Shown here in pieces: positions 1 through 6,301 of a stretch of 6,940 nucleotides of DNA. Numbering within the stretch: the stretch's first letter is position 1; each line of letters opens with the position of its first letter. Both the position numbers and the translations under genes were made by a program. The notes under the pieces were generated by a model that ran no database searches, had not been told where the DNA came from, and worked only from the letters and a program-made list of their open reading frames with translations. This DNA comes from Thermoplasmata archaeon (GTDB lineage Archaea > Thermoplasmatota > Thermoplasmata > Halarchaeoplasmatales > Halarchaeoplasmataceae), in the NCBI GenBank assembly GCA_019594025.1, contig JAFDUB010000088.1, positions 1 to 6,940 on the forward strand. Reading direction: 5' to 3'.

Positions 1-443
1 ATCCGATTAAGTCCCTTCTCTCCAATATGGCTGCCTTTTTTTGTAATGTCGTTGGTTCCATAGGGCGGTATATGGGATATAAACACGTGGGAGTTCTTTG
101 AAACTTCAGCAAATTCTTTTAACTCGGTTGCTGAGTGCTTTGATCCGGATAGACCTGAAAAAGTAATTCCATCCATGGTGTAGGACGACATGTGCAAATG
201 AATTGCCCCGGCATCTTCATATGCCCCTATTACCTCGAGAGGATCGCAATTTCCGGTAATTCCTATTACCGGTGTAGACAACTTATCCAGAAAGTTAGCA
301 GCCCACTTTCGTGTTCCAAAGTGAGTTATATCACCACAGATAATAGTTATATCTGGTCCTAGATCGTTGATATGCCTATTTGCCAATTTTACTGCCTTTG
401 TGCTTCCGTGTATATCCGAGAGTACCAATGCTCGAATGCTCAT
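1..443 (-). CDS. Icc-like metallophosphoesterase (partial, C-terminus cut by window edge)
   Basis: Reading the minus strand from the ATG at 443 gives an open frame of 147 codons that runs off the left edge, so the C-terminus is missing. The residues that ligate the two metals in calcineurin-type phosphoesterases are in order: SDIHG (9-13, Asp10 and His12), GD (37-38), GNCD (64-67), SHIPP (123-127, His124) and GSH (137-139). This spacing and the short insert between the GNCD and SHIPP blocks resemble archaeal proteins of the COG2129 type (predicted phosphoesterases related to Icc). The substrate cannot be read from the sequence, and no signal peptide is seen, so it is probably cytoplasmic. Its start lies 45 bp downstream of the preceding gene's stop on the same strand. 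It may be cotranscribed with that gene, although an ATTATAAG-like box at about 480-489 could give it its own promoter. Family assignment is firm; the exact role is unknown. Confidence 0.88.
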   Translation of the reverse strand, partial: MSIRALVLSDIHGSTKAVKLANRHINDLGPDITIICGDITHFGTRKWAANFLDKLSTPVIGITGNCDPLEVIGAYEDAGAIHLHMSSYTMDGITFSGLSGSKHSATELKEFAEVSKNSHVFISHIPPYGTNDITKKGSHIGEKGLNR

Positions 444-488
444 AGACCGAATAAGTTAAACCACCCTCATATGATTTTCCCTTATAAT

Positions 489-890
489 TCAAGGGCTAGC
501 ATCAAGCCAATTACCACTTTCTACAAGATACTCATCTTTAGCAAAGCACTCACAAAGGCTTCTACCACCAACATAACAGTAAGCCTTTTCTTTCCCTCCA
601 TCTTCTAGGTTCACCTGGATAACTTCCCTCTCAAAAAAGGGATCGGGTTGATTTGCTCCTTCGATTATATCATACCTAGCCAGAAGTACGTCTATGTCTT
701 TGCACTTAAGGAGCTTTCCTTTTACCTTGTTTTCTCCTCCGAGAACGAGAAAAGGAAAACCTTCGACCACGTATAGGTCTCCTTTTATCCAAGCGGATTC
801 AACATCCAATATATACTTCTCCGTATTAATCCCATGACTGGGTTCCTCATTCTCAAACAGGAGCATTCCATATACGAATAAGTTCTCCAT
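489..890 (-). CDS. gamma-glutamylcyclotransferase-fold (AIG2/GGCT-like) protein
   Basis: A complete 133-residue protein, a usual length for bacterial and archaeal AIG2/GGCT-like proteins. Family landmarks are an N-terminal LFVYGML (4-10, normally VYGTL), the GDLY turn (37-40) followed by a Phe/Pro-rich strand, VKGKLL (56-61), YDIIEG (73-78) with Glu77 in the place of the catalytic acid, FFERE (85-89) and AYCYV (103-107). In characterised relatives this fold binds gamma-glutamyl compounds in the VYG loop and the Glu drives cyclisation to 5-oxoproline; many prokaryotic members have no known substrate. The Thr-to-Met change in the glycine loop is a departure from the usual motif. The ATG at 890 is supported by a TATA-like box about 25-30 bases upstream (916-930) and no earlier start is needed. 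The gene is divergent from endA and may lead a two-gene unit with the phosphoesterase. The fold is well supported; the reaction is inference. Confidence 0.8.
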   Translation of the reverse strand: MENLFVYGMLLFENEEPSHGINTEKYILDVESAWIKGDLYVVEGFPFLVLGGENKVKGKLLKCKDIDVLLARYDIIEGANQPDPFFEREVIQVNLEDGGKEKAYCYVGGRSLCECFAKDEYLVESGNWLDASP

Positions 891-911
891 GGTTGTAAAA
901 CAAAAGCTTTC

Positions 912-932
912 TTGGAATATATATACTTAATC
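912..932 (-). promoter_or_regulatory. TATA-like promoter of the GGCT-like gene
   Basis: On the minus strand the stretch 916-930 reads as a run of alternating T and A (AGTATATATATT). Its centre is about 30 bases before the ATG at 890, which would place transcription start within a few bases of the start codon. No Shine-Dalgarno sequence lies between, in keeping with a leaderless archaeal mRNA. Seen by eye only. Confidence 0.5.
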
Positions 933-964
933 CCTGTATATCAACGTTTTGCACGTAGGAGGTG

Positions 965-982
965 AAAGACTTTTATATCTCT
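965..982 (+). promoter_or_regulatory. TATA-like promoter of endA
   Basis: CTTTTATATCT at about 970-980 is a close match to the archaeal box A. It lies 28-35 bases before the GTG at 1008, so the transcript should begin at or just before the start codon. No ribosome binding site is visible between them. Together with the opposing box at 916-930 it makes the 117-bp gap 891-1007 a divergent promoter region; nothing else was seen there. Confidence 0.5.
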
Positions 983-1007
983 CTTCTCTGTTTTGCTTTG
1001 AGATAAA

Positions 1008-2057
1008 GTGCCAGGCATATTGAAGAATAACAAGGTCATCGTCGAGGCTGAAGATGAAGCTAATAGGTTGTACAACAAGGGATACTACGGTATACCTTTA
1101 TCCGGAGGAGGATTAGAACTTGACCTATTTGAAGCTCGATATCTAATGGATACCGACAGGCTTGAAATAATCGACAGCACTGACACTGAAGTTCCCTCCT
1201 CGATGCTGATCAATAGATCTCTATCTCTACAACCTAAATCGTCCCTGCTGTATCCGGTTTACAGTGACATGAGACGTAGGGGGTACGTGCTGAAAAAGGC
1301 ATCCAGTCCAGCAGATTTCAGAGTTTTTCCACGAGGAGGCGGTCCCGGTAAAACACCTTCAAAGTACTGGTTGGTCGCCTATACTGAAACCGATAAGTTC
1401 TTGTTGTCTTCCATTGAAGAAATTTGCAAGAGGATCATGAAGTTAAAGAAGGATATGTTGGTCGCCACCCTTGATGAAGAGGGGGACGTTACATACTATA
1501 AAATATCGACGATTGACTTAACCGGTAGTACCGAATTAGAGACTTTTACGGAACAATATCAAGGGATTATATATGGGGATAGATGTTTAGTGAAAGACGC
1601 CCAAGAGCTGCATGATAGATTCTTTTTCGGGCGGGTAATATTCGACAAAGTCGAACTATCTCTCATTGAAACCTATTTTCTTCAAGATAAAGGCATACTT
1701 ACAGTTATTGACGGATGTACGGAAGAAGTTATGGACAAATGTACACTTCAATCCTACTCCTCTAAAAAACAAAAGGACTACGAAGTTCGTTACAGGGTGT
1801 ATAAGGATATGAGAGAAAGAGGACTCATTCCGAAGACCGGCTTTAAGTACGGAACCGCCTTTCGCTGTTATTTAGGCGACCCGGATCACCACCATGCCGA
1901 ATATTTGATACAGCCAGTTGGCGAGGAGTTTGAATGCAGTAGGTATGATGTAAGCAGGGCGGTTAGAGTCGCTCACAGCGTGAGAAAGTATTTTGCCTTT
2001 GCTCGTAGTAGTGATGATGCAATTAACTACACCAAAATAGAAAGAAAAACACCCTAA
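1008..2057 (+). CDS. endA: tRNA-splicing endonuclease, two-domain (homodimeric alpha2) type
   Basis: A 349-residue protein that cuts bulge-helix-bulge structures at both ends of archaeal tRNA introns, leaving ends for RtcB ligation. It contains two tandem endonuclease units, as in the Archaeoglobus-type homodimer. The C-terminal unit (about 180-349) carries the catalytic triad: Tyr288 in FRCY, His296 at the end of an HHH run before AEYL, and Lys327 in VAHSVRK. The His-Lys spacing of 31 equals that of the Methanocaldococcus enzyme. The N-terminal unit (1 to about 170) keeps the fold motifs (MRRRGYVLKK, DFRVF, MLVATLDEEGDVTYYKI) but has Phe107 for Tyr and Pro117 for His, so it is the non-catalytic structural copy. 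The start is a GTG, chosen because it lies just where a leaderless transcript from the 970-980 box would begin and because the next Met (47) is inside the fold. It ends overlapping the convergent srp19 by 4 bp. Confidence 0.93.
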   Translation: MPGILKNNKVIVEAEDEANRLYNKGYYGIPLSGGGLELDLFEARYLMDTDRLEIIDSTDTEVPSSMLINRSLSLQPKSSLLYPVYSDMRRRGYVLKKASSPADFRVFPRGGGPGKTPSKYWLVAYTETDKFLLSSIEEICKRIMKLKKDMLVATLDEEGDVTYYKISTIDLTGSTELETFTEQYQGIIYGDRCLVKDAQELHDRFFFGRVIFDKVELSLIETYFLQDKGILTVIDGCTEEVMDKCTLQSYSSKKQKDYEVRYRVYKDMRERGLIPKTGFKYGTAFRCYLGDPDHHHAEYLIQPVGEEFECSRYDVSRAVRVAHSVRKYFAFARSSDDAINYTKIERKTP

Positions 2058-2350
2058 GTAGATCTTCTATCTTTTATTTTTTCAGCTAGTTTTTTTAAAA
2101 AAATCTGTTTAGGAACGTTTTGCTTAGAGAGAAGTACTCTACCACGCTTTTCATACCACGTAGTAGGATGGTGTTTATGATTTTCAATCCTATTTGGTAT
2201 CTTATATGAATTAAGTACTTCGTTTATCTCATCGATATTGGGTGATTTGACGGCCAATTCCTTGGGTACCCTCCTACCCTCATTTCGAGTCAACCGTTTA
2301 TCGAAGTATTCTGGATAAATCACCCAGGTTTTTCTTTTCCTCGGAGGCAT
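2054..2350 (-). CDS. srp19: signal recognition particle subunit SRP19
   Basis: A 98-residue basic protein, the normal archaeal length. SRP19 binds the tips of helices 6 and 8 of the SRP RNA and prepares it for SRP54, so that ribosomes making membrane or secreted proteins are sent to the membrane. The diagnostic N-terminal block is present: a basic lead, WVIYPEYFDKRLTRNEGRRVPKELAV (9-34), then the helix with INEVL, HKHHPTTWYEKRGRVLL (58-74) and a Lys/Arg-rich tail. The ATG at 2350 is one base after the rps8e stop. A GAGGA site at 2356-2360, inside the last codons of rps8e, lies 5 bases before it, so translation is probably coupled. It is the last gene of the hisS operon, and its TAG stop overlaps the TAA of convergent endA. 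Confidence 0.95.
   Translation of the reverse strand: MPPRKRKTWVIYPEYFDKRLTRNEGRRVPKELAVKSPNIDEINEVLNSYKIPNRIENHKHHPTTWYEKRGRVLLSKQNVPKQIFLKKLAEKIKDRRST
2071..2097 (+). terminator. oligo-T terminator region for endA
   Basis: Just past the endA stop, the plus strand has CTTTTATTTTTTC (2071-2083) and then seven Ts (2090-2096) followed directly by seven As. Archaeal transcription stops at such T-tracts without needing a hairpin. The tract lies inside the antisense of the srp19 3' end (Lys-rich tail), so it also has a coding explanation. On the other strand, T-rich sequence inside the endA 3' end (2035-2051) could stop the srp19 transcript. Confidence 0.4.
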
Positions 2351-2351
2351 C

Positions 2352-2732
2352 TCAATCCTCTATTAATACCGCATTAACGATCCCGTCTTGCCCCGGTCTG
2401 GAGGTTATCCTCGCCTTTCCCTTTGAAGTGCTTATAATGGCACCCTTTGTAAGGATATTTCTCTGAACATAGTTCGGATTTGATGGGTTCTCAAGAACGG
2501 TTTGGATGTCTTCCTTTGTAACATTTCCTTTCTTATCCGATAGATTTACGGATCCTGCTTCGACCACCCTAACCTTTTGATTCCCGCCACGGCCACGTAT
2601 TCTTTTGTTCTTCTCGTTTCCGATGCCAGCTGGATCGAAATCTGGTCCTATTTCGAACCGTTTCTTTTTCCGTGCGAATTTTCTTCTTCCGCCGGTGGTT
2701 TTCTTTCTTGATTTACCTTGCCATTTTGCCAT
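2352..2732 (-). CDS. rps8e: 30S ribosomal protein S8e
   Basis: A 126-residue, strongly basic protein of the archaeal/eukaryotic S8e family, a small-subunit component with no bacterial counterpart. Family features are the start MAKWQGKSRKKTTGGR (1-16), a Lys/Arg cluster to about residue 25, the RGRGGNQKVR patch (46-55), and a C-terminal beta domain ending in GKARITSRPGQDGIVNAVLIE. Length and ends match archaeal S8e, so no truncation is apparent. The ATG at 2732 has a GAGGA Shine-Dalgarno site at 2739-2743, six bases upstream. The first 85 bases overlap, in another frame on the same strand, the 3' end of the DUF2085 gene. A TATA-like stretch at 2768-2780, inside that gene, could give a second promoter for rps8e and srp19. 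Confidence 0.96.
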   Translation of the reverse strand: MAKWQGKSRKKTTGGRRKFARKKKRFEIGPDFDPAGIGNEKNKRIRGRGGNQKVRVVEAGSVNLSDKKGNVTKEDIQTVLENPSNPNYVQRNILTKGAIISTSKGKARITSRPGQDGIVNAVLIED

Positions 2733-3358
2733 TGCAAATCCTCATTTTCCGATGGAGAACGGGCACCGTATATATTATTTTCCCTGATATCCGCTATCGA
2801 AGACATGATAAGTGCCATCAAGAACACGGATAAACCTATGCCGAAAATCAGACCTGTGATCGTTCGCGTGGGATTTGTACTCTCGTACTCCGATACCAAC
2901 TGTATCCCGCCGTCAAGCACCATGGGCAGCAAGACCAAAGCGCCCAAGCCGATAAGAATTAAGATTTTAGTGCTCTTTTTTCTTGTGTGATGTTTTCCAG
3001 GTACGAATTTAAGTAGGGTATCTTTATAGTCATATTCTGGTTCCACGAATATCATCGCAAATAAACCTAGAGCGATCCCGATAAATATTCCCGCACATCT
3101 GGCACACACAGGCATCTGATTACCATTGAGTGTATAGGAACGTTCATGCATTTGATGGCAGTTGAAATCGCTAAAGGAATATATAAGCCGATGATAAAGA
3201 GGAAGATTACTCCAATCGTCCAGGTATGTAAATTCATTAGCATTCCCAGATAAAGGACCGACCGTACCAGGCTCTAGTGTGAGCGGTGCTATGAACAGGC
3301 CTGATACATAAATCAAGGTGATAAAAAAAAGTATCAATGGGATTCTATTTACTCTCAT
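2648..3358 (-). CDS. DUF2085 family membrane protein
   Basis: A 236-residue integral membrane protein of unknown function. Four hydrophobic segments are visible at about 6-27, 88-106, 130-148 and 165-187. The family signature is clear: FNCHQMHERSY (65-75), then PVCARCAGIFIG (83-94), with Cys67, His68, Cys85 and Cys88 well placed to hold a metal or form a redox or structural site, and later the DGG..Q motif (149-153) and the TNPTRTITG turn (161-169). After the last membrane span there is a hydrophilic tail of about 49 residues, whose last 28 codons overlap rps8e. The ATG at 3358 overlaps the hisS stop by 14 bp and has a strong GAGGGGAG site at 3362-3369, so it is probably translated from the hisS mRNA. 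The family call is solid from the Cys motifs; the biochemical role is not known to me. Confidence 0.87.
   Translation of the reverse strand: MRVNRIPLILFFITLIYVSGLFIAPLTLEPGTVGPLSGNANEFTYLDDWSNLPLYHRLIYSFSDFNCHQMHERSYTLNGNQMPVCARCAGIFIGIALGLFAMIFVEPEYDYKDTLLKFVPGKHHTRKKSTKILILIGLGALVLLPMVLDGGIQLVSEYESTNPTRTITGLIFGIGLSVFLMALIMSSIADIRENNIYGARSPSENEDLQWQNGKVNQERKPPAEEENSHGKRNGSK
2766..2782 (-). promoter_or_regulatory. possible internal promoter for rps8e-srp19
   Basis: The minus strand reads AAATAATATATAC at 2768-2780, inside the DUF2085 coding region. From here a start about 25 bases downstream (near 2748) would give a short leader holding the GAGGA site at 2739-2743 before the rps8e ATG at 2732. 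The geometry fits a promoter that lets ribosomal protein output exceed that of hisS. The box may be chance, as it encodes ordinary residues (ENNIYG). Confidence 0.4.
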
Positions 3359-4586
3359 AAACTCCCCTCATAAAATCAACTATGTTTTCTAATGGCACGT
3401 TTTTTTGCTGTCCACTCTTCATATCTTTTACGGAAACGACTTCTTCTTCTATTTCTTCTTCACCTATCAAGAGAGCAAAATCGAATTTCCCTCGATCTGC
3501 ATAGGATAAAGCTTTACCTATACCTCTATCCATAAGATCGATATCGGCGACTATCCCATTCCGCCGCAGGCTGTCAAGAACTGTGTAGGTATATTCTTCG
3601 GACTCGGCCCCAATTGGAATCAGATAGCATCTAGGGCCCTTGTCAATAGTTGAATCTAAGTCATCCCCTAAAGCGAGTACGACTCTATCAAAACCGAATG
3701 CAAACCCCTTAGCGCTAACATCCGTTCCAAAAATCGAACCAAGTTTGTAGTCTCCTCCGCCGCAAATTTGTTTCTCAGCACCTAACCCTGCGGCGTCTAT
3801 TTCAAAAACCACCCCTTTATAATAGTCCAATCCACGTACGGTGCTGAGGTCGATCTCGTAGTCCTTTGAAGAAATGCCGTATAGCTCCAGGATATTTAAC
3901 ACGTTGATTAAGTATTCAACAGGTTCGGTATTCTTCAGGTAGCCCTTCAGTTCATCTAATTTTGACTCCGTCAATTCGATCAATTCTTCACCAAAGGAAT
4001 AGTTACTTAGAGCTTCTAAATCGCCCTTGTCTATCAAATGGAATATATCGTTCTTTTCTGGATCTGGAATTCCTTTTTCATCTAAGTAAGTATAAAGGAT
4101 TTTGAGGTTGGAAAGTCTGAGTTTAAACTCTTTTAAACCTGTTCCGACCACACAATCATAGGCGAGCGCTATGTTCTCAGCGTCGGCCTCAGGTGTATTC
4201 GGACCGATTAATTCTGTTCCGAAATGCCAAAACTCTCTGTATCTTCCGGCCTGTGGTCGTTCGTATCTGAAGACTGACCCGAAGTAATAAAGTTTCAGAG
4301 GCTTAGGCCTCTCACGCATACCTTCGTGATACATACGCATAACAGATGCGGTAAACTCGGGTCGAAGTGCGATATTTCTGCCTCCTTTGTCTTCGAATGC
4401 GTATATCTCTTCGATGATAGATGGACCGGATTTTTCTAAAAAAAGCTGCGTATGTTCAAAAGTAGGAGTCATTACCTCACCGTAACCGTAGCTTTCAACA
4501 ACGAATCTCAACCTCTTTTCGACGGCTTTTCTTTTCTCCATTTCTTCTAGGGATATATCTCTCGTTCCCCTTGGTCTCTCTATCAT
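3345..4586 (-). CDS. hisS: histidyl-tRNA synthetase
   Basis: Class II synthetase that charges tRNA-His with histidine, using ATP; 413 residues, normal for the archaeal/bacterial enzyme. Motif 1 region begins at PRGTRD (5-10). The motif 2 area holds RPEFTASVMRM (75-85), YYFGSVFRYERPQAGRYREF (100-119) and HFGTELIG (121-128). The histidine-specific signatures are RGLDYYKGVVFE (251-262, with Arg251 the catalytic arginine) and GAEKQICGGGDY (269-280); motif 3 is GFAFGFDR (294-301). A C-terminal anticodon-binding domain follows from about 318 (RCYLIPIG to the end). The open frame extends another 62 codons upstream, but the start is taken at the ATG at 4586. Conserved sequence begins there, the extension is unlike any HisS N-terminus, and a TATA-like box lies 22-34 bases upstream. 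First gene of the hisS-DUF2085-rps8e-srp19 operon. Confidence 0.96.
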   Translation of the reverse strand: MIERPRGTRDISLEEMEKRKAVEKRLRFVVESYGYGEVMTPTFEHTQLFLEKSGPSIIEEIYAFEDKGGRNIALRPEFTASVMRMYHEGMRERPKPLKLYYFGSVFRYERPQAGRYREFWHFGTELIGPNTPEADAENIALAYDCVVGTGLKEFKLRLSNLKILYTYLDEKGIPDPEKNDIFHLIDKGDLEALSNYSFGEELIELTESKLDELKGYLKNTEPVEYLINVLNILELYGISSKDYEIDLSTVRGLDYYKGVVFEIDAAGLGAEKQICGGGDYKLGSIFGTDVSAKGFAFGFDRVVLALGDDLDSTIDKGPRCYLIPIGAESEEYTYTVLDSLRRNGIVADIDLMDRGIGKALSYADRGKFDFALLIGEEEIEEEVVSVKDMKSGQQKNVPLENIVDFMRGVYESK

Positions 4587-4605
4587 GGTTCTTAACCAAC
4601 CTAGA

Positions 4606-4621
4606 AACGGATATAAATCTT
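4606..4621 (-). promoter_or_regulatory. TATA-like promoter of the hisS operon
   Basis: The minus strand reads GATTTATATCCG at about 4609-4620, a good box A match centred some 27 bases before the hisS ATG at 4586. This predicts a leaderless or nearly leaderless transcript and argues against the longer upstream reading of hisS. The 94-bp gap 4587-4680 also has to serve the opposing flavin reductase gene; no inverted-repeat operator was evident by eye. Confidence 0.5.
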
Positions 4622-4680
4622 TTGAGGATAAACCTCTATTCCTCGAAAACTTAATTAGTAAGTTTATAGATAATAAACCC

Positions 4681-5205
4681 ATGAAGAAAAGTACTTCGGA
4701 AAAAAAAGGACTGAGATTACTCCCACACTTCCCTACCGTTGTGGTGGGTACCGGAAGAGGGGATAACACCAATCTAATAACTGTTGCCCTGGTCCATGTC
4801 TTTTCCTTCGAACCCCCCTATATCGGGATCGGTATCGCACCGTCAAGATATTCGTTTTCTCTACTCAGAGATAATCCCGAATTTACAATCAACGTTCCTA
4901 GTTCGGAAGATATGGCTGCGGTCATAGGATGCGGGAGCGTGTCCGGTAAATCGGTGGATAAATTCTCTGAATTCGATTTGACCCCTCAGGAAAGTACGAA
5001 AATATCCACCAGAGGAATCCAGGAATTTCCTATAACTCTTGAGTGTCGTGTTGAAAAAGATGTGTCCGTGGGCGATCATGTTTGGTTTATAGGCAAAGTG
5101 GTATCAGCATCTGTTCTTAGAACGGGTGTTGACCGTAGCGATCTAGTTCTATACTGGGCCGGTGAATTTAGGAGACCCGGGGAGATTCTTAAGAAACGTA
5201 AATAA
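4681..5205 (+). CDS. flavin reductase-like, FMN-binding protein (DIM6/NTAB type)
   Basis: A 174-residue protein of the flavin reductase-like split-barrel family, which binds FMN and often works as NAD(P)H:flavin oxidoreductase or as an FMN protein of unknown partner. Seen features: a first strand TVVVGTGRGDNTNLITVALVHVF (19-41), the PPYIGIGIAPSRYS block (45-58), FTINVPSSE (68-76), the phosphate-loop-like IGCGSVSGKSVDKF (82-95), and a closing VGDHVWFIGKVVSA strand pair (130-143). The frame could be extended to an ATG at 4585, but the extra 32 residues are not family-like and overlap the hisS promoter and start, so 4681 is chosen. No Shine-Dalgarno is seen; an AT-rich box at 4651-4668 may drive a leaderless transcript, though its spacing is not ideal. 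It converges on arcC with 5 bp between stops. Fold is confident; substrate unknown. Confidence 0.85.
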   Translation: MKKSTSEKKGLRLLPHFPTVVVGTGRGDNTNLITVALVHVFSFEPPYIGIGIAPSRYSFSLLRDNPEFTINVPSSEDMAAVIGCGSVSGKSVDKFSEFDLTPQESTKISTRGIQEFPITLECRVEKDVSVGDHVWFIGKVVSASVLRTGVDRSDLVLYWAGEFRRPGEILKKRK

Positions 5206-5210
5206 GGTTT

Positions 5211-6158
5211 TTAGCGGTGGCCGATGTAAGTACCTTGTCCCCCTCTCAAAGCGGAGGATAACTTTTCAGAAGAGGTTATCAATACTTTCTTCCCACCATT
5301 CTCTAGAAAGTAAATGGATGCTTTTATTTTAGGTCCCATACTGCCGGGTGGAAAATGGCCTTCTTCTAGGTACTGTTTTGCTTCTTCAACCGTCATGAAA
5401 TCCAGGCTTTTTTCATCAGGCTCTCCAAAATTCAAGCAAACCTGATCCACCCTGGTCAGCATGATAAAAAATTCCTCTTGTATATTATCAGCTAGCACGG
5501 CACTTGCTAGGTCTTTGTCAATTACACCTTCTACCCCTACGTAGGAGCCCTCTTTCTCCACCACCGGGACACCGCCACCACCGGCTGCGATGATTATATG
5601 ACCTTTTTCACCGCTAAAAACCAGATCCCTTATTACCGGGGACTCTAAAATCCTCTTGGGTTTAGGCGATGGAACCACTCTCCTGAATTTACCCTTTTCA
5701 GCCTCCTTAATTTTCCATCCCTTTTCTTCTTTTAGCCTTTTAGCTTCGGATGGAAGGTAATAGGGTCCAATATATTTAGTCGGTTTTTTAAAGGCGGGGT
5801 CGTCCTTATTCACAAGTACCTGGGTAACCAAACTGCATATGGACCTGTCAATCCCTCTCTTTATTAATTCATTTGATAGTACTTGTTGAAAAATATAACC
5901 GATCTGGCCCTGGGATTGTGCAACGCAGATATCCAACGGCATCTGAGGTACTATCTGAGAAGACAATTCATTTTGCATCAATATATTCCCTACCTGCGGT
6001 CCGTTACCGTGAGTCAGCACGAGTTCGAATCCTTCTTCTACCATCCCCGCTAGTATTTGGCAGGTCGTTAGCATATGCTTGTACTGCTCTTGGATAGTAC
6101 CCTTTTCATCCGGGCGCAATAAAGAGTTGCCACCCAGTGCTATCAATGCGGTTTTCAT
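5211..6158 (-). CDS. arcC: carbamate kinase
   Basis: A 315-residue amino-acid-kinase-fold enzyme that interconverts ATP plus carbamate with ADP plus carbamoyl phosphate, in the cytoplasm. Full family length with all landmarks: ALGGN (7-11), THGNGPQVG (49-57), PTKYIGPYY (126-134) and RRVVPSPKP (159-167) in the mobile subdomain, AAGGGGVPVV (191-200), GVIDKDLASAVLA (211-223, with Lys215 for phosphate binding), and MGPKIKA (274-280, Lys277). Asp214 and the glycine loops are also kept, so it should be active. No arginine deiminase, ornithine carbamoyltransferase or agmatine gene is in the window, so whether it makes ATP from carbamoyl phosphate or the reverse cannot be told. The ATG at 6158 has a GAGAGG Shine-Dalgarno at 6167-6172, eight bases upstream. 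It runs divergently from queF and tail to tail with the flavin reductase. Confidence 0.95.
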   Translation of the reverse strand: MKTALIALGGNSLLRPDEKGTIQEQYKHMLTTCQILAGMVEEGFELVLTHGNGPQVGNILMQNELSSQIVPQMPLDICVAQSQGQIGYIFQQVLSNELIKRGIDRSICSLVTQVLVNKDDPAFKKPTKYIGPYYLPSEAKRLKEEKGWKIKEAEKGKFRRVVPSPKPKRILESPVIRDLVFSGEKGHIIIAAGGGGVPVVEKEGSYVGVEGVIDKDLASAVLADNIQEEFFIMLTRVDQVCLNFGEPDEKSLDFMTVEEAKQYLEEGHFPPGSMGPKIKASIYFLENGGKKVLITSSEKLSSALRGGQGTYIGHR

Positions 6159-6166
6159 CTAAAGAG

Positions 6167-6172
6167 CCTCTC
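6167..6172 (-). promoter_or_regulatory. Shine-Dalgarno site of arcC
   Basis: GAGAGG on the minus strand, eight bases before the arcC ATG. It marks arcC as one of the leadered genes here, unlike hisS and endA, and supports the 6158 start. Confidence 0.6.
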
Positions 6173-6203
6173 ATGAATAGGAAGATGGTGAATGCACTAC
6201 ACC

Positions 6204-6218
6204 TATTTATATTTTTTA
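6204..6218 (-). promoter_or_regulatory. TATA-like promoter of arcC
   Basis: The minus strand reads AAAAAATATAAAT at 6206-6217. A start about 26 bases on (near 6184) would give a leader of roughly 25 bases that contains the GAGAGG site, a self-consistent arrangement. The rest of the 188-bp divergent gap 6159-6346 shows only a weak 5-bp inverted repeat (6253-6269). Confidence 0.5.
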
Positions 6219-6301
6219 ACCTAATGGGATTTTTTTAACGAGGGATTCAACCAGGTAGAGATTGTACCTATGCAACATAGCCTACAGTATTGGTCATATA
6301 C

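Noticed and set aside
372..608. Plus-strand open frame over the phosphoesterase/GGCT junction
   Set aside because: It lies antisense to two well-supported genes and its translation has no recognisable features.
2090..2103. T7A7 palindrome as a special regulatory site
   Set aside because: It is fully explained by Phe-Leu-Lys-Lys codons in srp19; at most it aids termination of endA.
2605..2990. Two plus-strand open frames antisense to DUF2085 and rps8e
   Set aside because: Both mirror strong minus-strand genes and show no family features of their own.
4585..4680. N-terminal extension of the flavin reductase to an ATG at 4585
   Set aside because: The added 32 residues are antisense to the hisS promoter and start codon and precede the first family strand; the ATG at 4681 gives the usual length.
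4587..4772. N-terminal extension of hisS by 62 codons to an ATG at 4772
   Set aside because: The extra residues do not resemble any HisS, would lie antisense to the start of the flavin reductase gene, and would put the TATA-like box at 4609-4620 inside the coding region. The conserved PRGTRD start follows the ATG at 4586.
4861..5079. Minus-strand open frame inside the flavin reductase gene
   Set aside because: Antisense of a conserved coding region; no motif.
5873..6097. Plus-strand open frame inside arcC
   Set aside because: Antisense of conserved carbamate kinase motifs; no independent evidence.
6253..6269. AGGTA-7 nt-TACCT inverted repeat upstream of queF as an operator
   Set aside because: Only a 5-bp arm, expected by chance in this length, and not placed at either TATA-like box.
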